8,305 nt of DNA from Actinomycetota bacterium (GTDB lineage Bacteria; Actinomycetota; Acidimicrobiia; Acidimicrobiales; Ilumatobacteraceae), in contig WLTJ01000058.1 in the NCBI GenBank assembly GCA_009705435.1, positions 1 to 8,305 of the forward strand. Direction: 5' to 3'. Position 1 is the stretch's first letter. Each line of letters opens with the position of its first letter. The notes under the pieces were generated by a model, which saw nothing but the letters and a program-made list of their open reading frames with translations, had not been told where the DNA came from and searched no databases. Positions 1 through 5,526 of this stretch are shown here, one piece after another. The translations under genes were made by a program, and so were the position numbers.

Positions 1-555
1 AATATTGAGCGTGGCATCTTTGTCCAGTGATTGCAATTGCTCTTGCAGAACTCTCACAGTTTCTGGATTGGCAAAATCATCATGCTCTGCATATTCGCCA
101 ACAACCTTGGCTTGAATGTGACCCCAATCTGGTTGTGCCGAGGGCCAAGGAATGACGCCGTAGTACGGAGCCGCTGCCGCCACTGCATCCGGACGCTGTG
201 AAGCCAAGACCATTGCCAGCCCTCCACCCATGCAATACCCGACAACGCCGACCTTGTCGCCAGAAGTGGTTTGGCACAAAAAGTCAACGGCACCAGACAA
301 ATCCTTTGCGGCTTGAGCCAAGTTCAGTCCCATCATCAACTTGCCAGCTCCATCCGGTTCGCTTGATGATTCACCGTGATACAAATCGGGGGCGAGAGCG
401 GTAAATCCCTCGGCGGCAAAGCGGTCCGTCACATCTTGAATGTGAGGAACGAGTCCCCACCATTCCTGAATCACAATGACGCCTGGGCCACCTCCGTTGG
501 CGAGGTATCCCCCGCACGTTCCGCCGTTTGATGTGAAAGAAATATGTTCGCCCAT
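1..555 (-). CDS. Dienelactone hydrolase family protein, partial (C-terminus beyond left edge)
   Basis: Cytosolic alpha/beta-hydrolase of the dienelactone hydrolase (DLH) family. Members hydrolyse lactones or esters with a Cys-Asp-His triad; the classical enzyme opens dienelactone to maleylacetate in chloroaromatic degradation, but many relatives have other or unknown substrates. The visible 185 residues contain the QEWWG motif (E31, the glutamate near the active site), the nucleophile elbow GYCMGG with C108, and EHDDF, where D159 is the likely triad aspartate. The triad histidine lies beyond the window. I chose the ATG at 555-553. Another in-frame ATG at 576-574 would add MLATVRV, but the 555 start fits the usual short DLH N-terminus and lies 7 nt after a TACGGT box. 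An in-frame TAA at 597-595 limits further extension. It is divergent from the aminotransferase. Family assignment is firm; substrate is unknown. Confidence 0.88.
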   Translation of the reverse strand, partial: MGEHISFTSNGGTCGGYLANGGGPGVIVIQEWWGLVPHIQDVTDRFAAEGFTALAPDLYHGESSSEPDGAGKLMMGLNLAQAAKDLSGAVDFLCQTTSGDKVGVVGYCMGGGLAMVLASQRPDAVAAAAPYYGVIPWPSAQPDWGHIQAKVVGEYAEHDDFANPETVRVLQEQLQSLDKDATLNI

Positions 556-562
556 GACTCTG

Positions 563-568
563 ACCGTA
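563..568 (-). promoter_or_regulatory. Candidate -10 box (TACGGT) for the hydrolase, leaderless type
   Basis: TACGGT matches the TANNNT form of actinobacterial -10 boxes and ends 7 nt before the ATG at 555, so transcription could begin at the A of the start codon. No ribosome binding site is visible before this ATG, which fits a leaderless message. No convincing -35 box lies 16-18 bases further upstream. This is inferred from spacing alone. Confidence 0.35.
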
Positions 569-643
569 GCAAGCATCGTAGGTCTAGGACATCTTTATCA
601 CCCGACAACAACGAAGGATCTATGAACTGCAACGTCTACGCAA

Positions 644-649
644 TAGTGT
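644..649 (+). promoter_or_regulatory. Candidate -10 box (TAGTGT) for the aminotransferase, leaderless type
   Basis: TAGTGT fits TANNNT and is followed by exactly 6 nt and then the ATG at 656. The GGGG just before the ATG is too close to serve as a ribosome binding site, so a leaderless transcript starting at the ATG is the simplest reading. There is no recognisable -35 box. Confidence 0.4.
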
Positions 650-655
650 TGGGGT

Positions 656-2008
656 ATGTCCGTACTTCGCACAAATCCCGCCGATGCACTGAAGCATGAT
701 CGTTCCCATGTCTTTCATTCCTGGTCTGCTCAAAGTCTGATTAGCCCCATCGTTGTCAGTAAAGCCGAGGGAAGTCACTTTTGGGATGAAGCAGGCAAAA
801 AGTACCTCGACTTCTCGAGCCAACTAGTCAATGTCAATATTGGACATCAGCACCCAAAATTAGTAGCAGCCATTAAGGAACAAGCCGATCGTTTATGCAC
901 GATTGCGCCGTTCCACGCCAATGACGCGCGCAGTGAAGCCGCACGCCTGATTGCTGAGCGTGCACCTGGTGATCTGAACATGGTCTTTTTCACCAACGGT
1001 GGGGCCGAGGCGACAGAGAATGCACTGCGCATGGCGAGACTGCATACTGGGCGTCATAAAATTTTGACGACATACCGTAGCTATCACGGAGCAACTGGTG
1101 GAGCGATTCAACTCACTGGTGATCCACGCCGTTGGCCGAGCGAACCCGGTTTGCCAGGAGTCGTCAAGTTCTGGGGACCGTATCCCTATCGCTCCGCGTT
1201 TCACAGCAGTAGCGATATTGAAGAATCACAACGCGCACTGCAACACCTGCGCGACACGTTGATGGTCGAAGGTCCACAAACTGTTGCCGCGATCATGCTT
1301 GAAGGTGTCGTTGGTACGAACGGAATTCTGGTTCCGCCACCGGGGTACATGGCCGGCGTGCGCGAGATCTGTGATGAATTCGGAATTGTATTCATTGCTG
1401 ATGAAGTGATGTCGGGGTTCGGTCGATGTGGCGAATGGTTTGCTATTGACAACTGGAAAGTCGCACCTGACTTGATTTGTTTTGCCAAAGGTGTGAACTC
1501 TGGTTACTTGCCATTAGGTGGCGTGATCATTAGCGATCGCATTGCTGACACTTTCCGCGAGCGGCAGTTTCCGGGTGGACTGACCTACAGCGGTCATCCA
1601 TTGGCATGTGCGTCAGCTGTTGCGAGCATCAATATTTTCGAAGAAGAAGGGATCATCGACAATGCCCGGCACCTTGGTCGTGACATCATTGGACCCGAAC
1701 TTGAGAAATTGAAAGCCAATCACCCGAGCGTCGGAGACGTTCGTGGCATTGGTGTTTTTTGGGCGATTGAGTTAGTCAAAAATCGCGAGACACGTGAGCC
1801 TCTCGTGCCGTTTAACGCTGCTGGCCCAGCCAATGCCCCGATGGTTGAACTGATCGGCGCCTGTAAGGCGAAAAACTTATGGCCTTTTGCCCACTTCAAT
1901 CGCATTCATGTCGTGCCACCTTTGACGACCAGCGACGATGATGTGCGAGCAGGCATCGCGATTCTCGACGAAGTTCTTGCCCTCGCCGACGCGCATTACG
2001 CCGGCTGA
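656..2008 (+). CDS. Class III PLP-dependent aminotransferase (omega-amino acid:pyruvate type)
   Basis: Cytosolic fold-type I transaminase of 450 residues, the usual length for class III. It moves an amino group, commonly a terminal one from an omega-amino acid or amine, to pyruvate or another keto acid through PLP. Visible motifs: GGAEA at 115-119 (phosphate binding), YH at 143-144 (ring stacking), IADEVMSGFGR with D249 (pyridine nitrogen), FAKG with the Schiff-base lysine K278, GGLTYSGHP with T310 (phosphate from the partner subunit), and VRGIGVFWAIEL with R363. The closest remembered relatives are actinobacterial proteins named aspartate aminotransferase family or taurine-pyruvate aminotransferase. 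Those names are not substrate proof; beta-alanine, 3-aminoisobutyrate, taurine and GABA all remain possible. An in-frame TAG at 644-646 leaves the ATG at 656 as first start. The 3' end overlaps the EamA gene by 13 bases, tail to tail. Confidence 0.93.
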   Translation: MSVLRTNPADALKHDRSHVFHSWSAQSLISPIVVSKAEGSHFWDEAGKKYLDFSSQLVNVNIGHQHPKLVAAIKEQADRLCTIAPFHANDARSEAARLIAERAPGDLNMVFFTNGGAEATENALRMARLHTGRHKILTTYRSYHGATGGAIQLTGDPRRWPSEPGLPGVVKFWGPYPYRSAFHSSSDIEESQRALQHLRDTLMVEGPQTVAAIMLEGVVGTNGILVPPPGYMAGVREICDEFGIVFIADEVMSGFGRCGEWFAIDNWKVAPDLICFAKGVNSGYLPLGGVIISDRIADTFRERQFPGGLTYSGHPLACASAVASINIFEEEGIIDNARHLGRDIIGPELEKLKANHPSVGDVRGIGVFWAIELVKNRETREPLVPFNAAGPANAPMVELIGACKAKNLWPFAHFNRIHVVPPLTTSDDDVRAGIAILDEVLALADAHYAG

Positions 2009-2859
2009 CGCGTCGTGAGTGCTACCCCAAGTAGCGCTACCAGCAAACCAAAAACCGCTAAAACTCCCAAACGTTCGCTAAATAACACTGCGCCTTCAAT
2101 TGTGCTCAATGCTGGAGTTAAGAAGAACAGGCTGCTGACTTTCACCGCTGCTTGACGCTGCAATAACCACAGCATGATTAGTACCGCGGTGATTGAAAGT
2201 ACAACGACAGCCCACACCAGCGACCACCAAAATCTTGCTGTCCAGCGCACTTCAAAATGCTCGACGCTCACAGAACCGATACCGAGAACAACAGCTGAGA
2301 TCACGTATTGAATGGCAGTCCCGCGCAACAAAGGCATTGTGCCGCCGCGTGAACGTTGCAACAAAGTTCCGGCCGACATTCCAACAACTGATACGACCAT
2401 CGCCACAACCGCCCCGGCGGTGATTCCGCTGACTCCTGCGTTCAGACGATCAATGACAACTGCGACCACGCCACCAAGCCCACAACCAACTCCGATCCAT
2501 TGTCGGGGTCGCAATTTCTCACTCAGTAACAAGAGTGCGCCGACCGAGGTGATGACTGGATGCAGACCAGCAATGAGCGCAGATAGTCCTGAGGGCAGAC
2601 CGAGATCGGAAGCGATGAACACGCCTCCTAAATAGATCGCGTGCATTCCTAAACCAGTCAGCATGGCCCACTTCACTTGGGTTGGCGATATTGCTGGAGC
2701 ATTCGTTGCGACAGCTATCGCCCACAGAACGCCAGCAGCGATCACCATCCGCAAGAACAAAAATGTCAGTGGCCCTGCATCACGCGTTCCGTAACGCGCC
2801 ACTATGAAGCCGGTACTCCACAGCAACACAAAGACAACGGGAGCAAGACGCTTCAACAC
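1996..2859 (-). CDS. EamA-family (DMT superfamily) transporter
   Basis: Inner-membrane protein of 287 residues with two tandem EamA repeats (about 5-135 and 147-282), predicted as ten helices, the standard RhaT/YdcZ-like layout. The paired family motifs are visible: LHPVITSVGALLLLSEKL around 99-116 and FLTPALSTIEGAVLFSERLG at 246-265. Members export or import small metabolites such as amino acids, nucleosides or sugars, and sequence alone does not tell which. Start is GTG at 2859, since an in-frame TAA lies 12 bases upstream; the next codon, TTG, is a less likely alternative. It has no ribosome binding site but follows a TAACCT box by 6 nt. It is 71 bases downstream of the VOC gene on the same strand, so it may be read both as the operon's last gene and from its own promoter. 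The stop lies inside the convergent aminotransferase gene. Confidence 0.9.
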   Translation of the reverse strand: MLKRLAPVVFVLLWSTGFIVARYGTRDAGPLTFLFLRMVIAAGVLWAIAVATNAPAISPTQVKWAMLTGLGMHAIYLGGVFIASDLGLPSGLSALIAGLHPVITSVGALLLLSEKLRPRQWIGVGCGLGGVVAVVIDRLNAGVSGITAGAVVAMVVSVVGMSAGTLLQRSRGGTMPLLRGTAIQYVISAVVLGIGSVSVEHFEVRWTARFWWSLVWAVVVLSITAVLIMLWLLQRQAAVKVSSLFFLTPALSTIEGAVLFSERLGVLAVFGLLVALLGVALTTRQPA

Positions 2860-2865
2860 AGTTGC

Positions 2866-2871
2866 AGGTTA
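2866..2871 (-). promoter_or_regulatory. Candidate -10 box (TAACCT) for the EamA gene, leaderless type
   Basis: TAACCT fits TANNNT and is separated from the GTG start by exactly 6 nt (GCAACT), the same geometry as upstream of the aminotransferase. No ribosome binding site and no clear -35 box are visible. It lies in the 71-base gap after the VOC gene, where I see no terminator. Confidence 0.38.
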
Positions 2872-2930
2872 GTGATTCCCTAACGCCTTTGGCTGTTTCT
2901 GATCACTGACCAGTTGGCCTTAGTTATCTG

Positions 2931-3326
2931 TCACGCTGGTCGAAAATAATTGACGCGAAATACATTGCCATCTGGATCTGCAAGAACAGACTGAAAAGCT
3001 CCGTAGTACGTCTCATACGGTTCATGTAATAAGCGAGCCCCATGAGAGAGTGCCAGCGCTGTGGTATCGGCGACATGTTGATCATTCTCACATTCAAAAG
3101 TCAGATACTGATTCGTGCCTTTGGGATTTGACCAGTCTTGGATATTCAACATCTCATAGACAACTGGTGCCGAAAACCCAATAATCACGCCCGATGCATC
3201 CGCTCCCCGAAAAATATCACTACGCAAATCTTCTACCTCGGGAAGATTAAAAGTTTTGGAATAAAACTCAAACAACGCAATGAAATCGGCACTGATAAAA
3301 CTGGCCAGCGAAATACTGACCTTCAC
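2931..3326 (-). CDS. VOC (glyoxalase/bleomycin resistance) family protein
   Basis: Small cytosolic protein of 131 residues, the size of a single vicinal-oxygen-chelate domain made of two beta-alpha-beta-beta-beta modules. The second module ends in the typical strand QSVLADPDGNVFRVN (112-126) with the DPDGN turn; the first runs from about 3 to 60. VOC proteins include isomerases, lyases, dioxygenases, epimerases and drug-binding proteins. The usual metal ligands are not evident: there is no His in the first strand and no Glu in the last, so it may not be a classical metalloenzyme. Start is GTG at 3326, overlapping the oxygenase stop as GTGA, with a weak AGGG about 9 nt before it. Translation is therefore probably coupled to the oxygenase, which suggests a shared pathway. 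The substrate is unknown. Confidence 0.85.
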   Translation of the reverse strand: MKVSISLASFISADFIALFEFYSKTFNLPEVEDLRSDIFRGADASGVIIGFSAPVVYEMLNIQDWSNPKGTNQYLTFECENDQHVADTTALALSHGARLLHEPYETYYGAFQSVLADPDGNVFRVNYFRPA

Positions 3327-4324
3327 TTATTCACGCCCTGACCAAAGGTTGACTGCTTCACAAACTTTGAAAAGAGATGCTCACCCGACGACATTGGTGC
3401 ATGTCTTGGTTCTTCACCGGCTGCGAGGCAAGTAGGAAGACAAGAAATCATCGCGTCATAATTGGGTTGATGGAAAAATACCAGTGAAATTCTCCGCGAA
3501 TCATTAGCTATGTCACGAGGTGGATTAATGACTCGATGAAGCGTCGAGACCCAACGATCATTTGTCCATTCGGCCATCAGGTCACCAATGTTGACCACGA
3601 GTGCCCCCTTGATCGTCGGCACATCAAACCACTCACCGCTCTTGGTCATCACTTGCAAACTGCCAGGACGCTGTTCTTGGCGCAATAGCGTCAAACTTCC
3701 ATAATCTGTGTGTGCCCCAGCCCGCAATTGACCAGGCAGTGGAGGGGTGGGTTGATCAGGGTAGTTAACAACACGAAACATGCTGATGTGCTCATTGATT
3801 TTGTCCTCAAAAAAATCAATCTGCAAATCCAAAGCAACTGCGAAAATACGCATGACCTGACGAGAAACCTCACTCATCTCAGCGAAGTAACGTTCCCATA
3901 GTCCACGCATTTCTGGTAACGCCTGAGGCCACACATTGGGGGCAAAATGCGGCCCCGCGGCAGCCCCGCGGTGATAATCATCCTCGGGCACGTTGAACGG
4001 TCCCATATCCATTTTTTCCTTGAGATCACCGGGGGCAACCTCATCGAGAGAATAGGACAGACCCTCCGCCCCAACTGCCGTCCACCCACGCACCTGATCG
4101 GGGGCAGGTTGAGCGGCCGTCGCTTTAAGTTCTTCGCTCAAATCAAAAAAACGTCGACTGACGTCGTAAACCTCTTGGATGAACTCTTCTGAGACACCAA
4201 AACCGGTGATCTGGAAAAAGCCGATCTCCTCACAAGCTCTCCCGAGTTCTTCAGCCACGGAGGCAATGCCCTCGGGCGTTCCTGCGAGAAATGGAGCAAT
4301 ATCAATTACGGGGACAGTATCCAC
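3323..4324 (-). CDS. Isopenicillin N synthase-like Fe(II)/2-oxoglutarate oxygenase
   Basis: Cytosolic non-haem iron oxygenase of 333 residues with a DIOX_N-type N-terminal region (PVIDIAPF at 5-12, GFFQITGFGV at 35-44) and a 2OG-Fe(II) double-stranded beta-helix. Iron ligands are visible as HTD (H205, D207) and H263 in STLHRVINP; RRIS supplies R278 and S280, the RxS pair that binds 2-oxoglutarate or the substrate carboxylate. FFHQPNYD at 283-290 is typical of the bacterial IPNS-family oxygenase group. Most such proteins hydroxylate or desaturate small molecules; actual penicillin synthesis is unlikely because no peptide synthetase or related gene is present. Start is GTG at 4324 with GGAG 7 nt upstream. 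It follows the transporter genes after a hairpin and overlaps the VOC gene by 4 bases. The family is certain, the reaction unknown. Confidence 0.93.
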   Translation of the reverse strand: MDTVPVIDIAPFLAGTPEGIASVAEELGRACEEIGFFQITGFGVSEEFIQEVYDVSRRFFDLSEELKATAAQPAPDQVRGWTAVGAEGLSYSLDEVAPGDLKEKMDMGPFNVPEDDYHRGAAAGPHFAPNVWPQALPEMRGLWERYFAEMSEVSRQVMRIFAVALDLQIDFFEDKINEHISMFRVVNYPDQPTPPLPGQLRAGAHTDYGSLTLLRQEQRPGSLQVMTKSGEWFDVPTIKGALVVNIGDLMAEWTNDRWVSTLHRVINPPRDIANDSRRISLVFFHQPNYDAMISCLPTCLAAGEEPRHAPMSSGEHLFSKFVKQSTFGQGVNK

Positions 4325-4331
4325 TTTTAAT

Positions 4332-4335
4332 CTCC
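4332..4335 (-). promoter_or_regulatory. Ribosome binding site (GGAG) fixing the oxygenase GTG start
   Basis: GGAG lies 7 nt before the GTG at 4324. No ATG, GTG or TTG lies in frame in the short stretch upstream that I examined, so this site supports the GTG as the real start. Confidence 0.7.
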
Positions 4336-4372
4336 AAAATAAAAATTTGATTCACTTACATCTTTATCCTCG

Positions 4373-4405
4373 TGAGTGGCTCGGTCCATCAGACCGAGCC
4401 ACTCA
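4373..4405 (-). terminator. Strong hairpin after the substrate-binding protein gene
   Basis: A perfect 14-bp inverted repeat (arms 4373-4386 and 4392-4405, core GAGTGGCTCGGTC / GACCGAGCCACTC) encloses a 5-base loop. It sits 28 bases past the substrate-binding protein stop and ahead of the oxygenase. On the minus strand no U-run follows (the next bases are CGAGGATAAAG), so it is not a classical intrinsic terminator. It may be a U-less terminator, a partial terminator, or a 3' stabilising hairpin that raises binding-protein mRNA over downstream genes. The structure is certain; the role is inferred. Confidence 0.7.
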
Positions 4406-4433
4406 ACGAAAAATACAATCACGATATATTTTC

Positions 4434-5462
4434 CTAGATGTTTTGTACTTTGTCCTTGTAATCCATGAACATGTACGGATTCGCTTCAACAATTGCATCA
4501 ATCGTTTCAGAAGTTGCCATAACTTGTTCAACGACAGTACGGAATTCTGGCGTTTCACCACGTAGCGAAGCCAAGACTGCATTTGCTGCGATGAGGCCAG
4601 TCTGAGCTGAGGAGTAGTAGCGGGTAGCCGACTGGTAAGGAGTTTTCATCCAACCAATCATTTCTTCGTCAGCATCTGATGAAATGTGAATCACAGTATC
4701 TTTGCCCTGATCTTTTAGCCACTGCGAAATACCGTTTGACATTGACGCTGAGTAAGCCACAATGATTCCCAAATCAGGATGAGCCGTAAACGCTTGCTCA
4801 ACGACTCCTACTGCCTTGGTCCGATCAAAGAAACCTTGCTCACGAACGACGACTTCGAAACCGCTGTCTTTCAACACTTCGTCAAGGCCTTCATCAATGC
4901 GCTCAGAGAATCCCTGCCCAACGACGCCCTGCACAACGCAGACCTTGCCTGGAGTTGCATTGGCAATGAGGTATTCACCAATCAGGCGACCACCTTGTAC
5001 TGAGTCAAGCTCGGCGACACCGACGAAAAATTCATCAGATGCGCTAGCACCGGGCCAGATGCAGTTACCGGCAGGTACGCCTTGAGCAACAGCCTTTTCA
5101 GCGGCGGCTCCAGCGGACTCAACGGTATTCGGCTGGATGACCAAACCGACAACACCCTTGGCGAGGAACGCTTCGGCTGCAGCTAACTCTTGAGCTGCGT
5201 CGTAGTTCACCTGGACCACTTCGAGCGTGTACTCCGTGCCCTCAAGTGCCTTGTAGACGCCAGTGGCAACACCCTTGGTGTAATCGTTCAAACCGTTGAG
5301 TGTCAACCCAATCAATCCGCTCGTGACCGCCGGCGTTGTGCCTGTGTCATCACCTTTGGTTTCATCGTCACCACAAGCCGCCAACAAGCCGCCGCCGATG
5401 GCGACTACTGCTGCCCCTTGCAGGAAACGACGCCTGCCCATATTAGAAAATTGTTCTGTCAT
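4434..5462 (-). CDS. Substrate-binding lipoprotein of a CUT2-type ABC importer
   Basis: Extracytoplasmic binding protein of 342 residues, type I periplasmic-binding fold (Peripla_BP_4, RbsB-like), that delivers ligand to the permease encoded upstream. The N-terminus carries a Tat-like motif RRRFLQG (10-16), a hydrophobic stretch, and a lipobox LAAC with C30 as the lipidated cysteine; a charged linker (31-47) leads to the folded domain starting near SGLIGLTLNG. The conserved arginine of the family is kept at R188 (GFSERIDEG), but other ribose-contacting positions of RbsB look replaced (positions read by eye), so the ligand is probably not ribose. The ATG at 5462 has a GGGGAAG ribosome binding site; M8 is a possible internal start that would keep the Tat motif. 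It follows the permease by 64 bases and is itself followed by a strong hairpin, as is common for highly expressed binding proteins. Confidence 0.92.
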   Translation of the reverse strand: MTEQFSNMGRRRFLQGAAVVAIGGGLLAACGDDETKGDDTGTTPAVTSGLIGLTLNGLNDYTKGVATGVYKALEGTEYTLEVVQVNYDAAQELAAAEAFLAKGVVGLVIQPNTVESAGAAAEKAVAQGVPAGNCIWPGASASDEFFVGVAELDSVQGGRLIGEYLIANATPGKVCVVQGVVGQGFSERIDEGLDEVLKDSGFEVVVREQGFFDRTKAVGVVEQAFTAHPDLGIIVAYSASMSNGISQWLKDQGKDTVIHISSDADEEMIGWMKTPYQSATRYYSSAQTGLIAANAVLASLRGETPEFRTVVEQVMATSETIDAIVEANPYMFMDYKDKVQNI

Positions 5463-5466
5463 TTTT

Positions 5467-5473
5467 CTTCCCC
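5467..5473 (-). promoter_or_regulatory. Ribosome binding site for the substrate-binding protein
   Basis: The purine-rich GGGGAAG ends 4 nt before the ATG at 5462, within a longer A/G-rich run. It is the most purine-rich of the ribosome binding sites I see here, which fits the higher amounts in which binding proteins are usually made. Confidence 0.6.
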
Positions 5474-5498
5474 TTTGTTGTTGTGTTTGCTTTACTTA

Positions 5499-5513
5499 CT
5501 ACGACAATCGTAG
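5499..5513 (-). repeat. Small inverted repeat between permease and binding-protein genes
   Basis: CTACGA and TCGTAG form perfect 6-base arms around a 3-base centre (CAA on plus). It lies in the 64-base gap between the permease stop and the binding-protein start, about 37 bases before that start. It could be an operator for a dimeric regulator or a small RNA hairpin; six pairs with a 3-nt loop make only a modest hairpin. The symmetry is certain, the role is not. Confidence 0.45.
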
Positions 5514-5526
5514 ACCTTAATTGAAG

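Noticed and set aside
553..576. Longer start (ATG at 576) for the dienelactone hydrolase
   Set aside because: It adds seven residues outside the usual DLH N-terminus and lacks both a ribosome binding site and a properly spaced -10 box. It cannot be fully excluded.
893..1204. Minus-strand open frame of 103 codons inside the aminotransferase gene
   Set aside because: The plus-strand frame encodes all class III motifs through this stretch; the antisense product has no recognisable features and no plausible ribosome binding site was evident.
2881..2930. Possible terminator after the VOC gene
   Set aside because: The best pairing (CTGGT/ATCAG around CAGTG) is only five pairs including a G-T wobble and no U-run follows, so it is not supportable as a terminator.
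3323..4324. True isopenicillin N synthase and beta-lactam biosynthesis
   Set aside because: The iron and RxS residues are shared by the whole superfamily; no ACV synthetase, acyltransferase or expandase gene is nearby, and the FFHQPNYD pattern fits the general bacterial oxygenase group.
4179..4565. Plus-strand open frame of 128 codons spanning the oxygenase/binding-protein gap
   Set aside because: It is mostly antisense to two well-supported genes, crosses the hairpin, and its translation shows no recognisable motif. It is best explained as a shadow frame.
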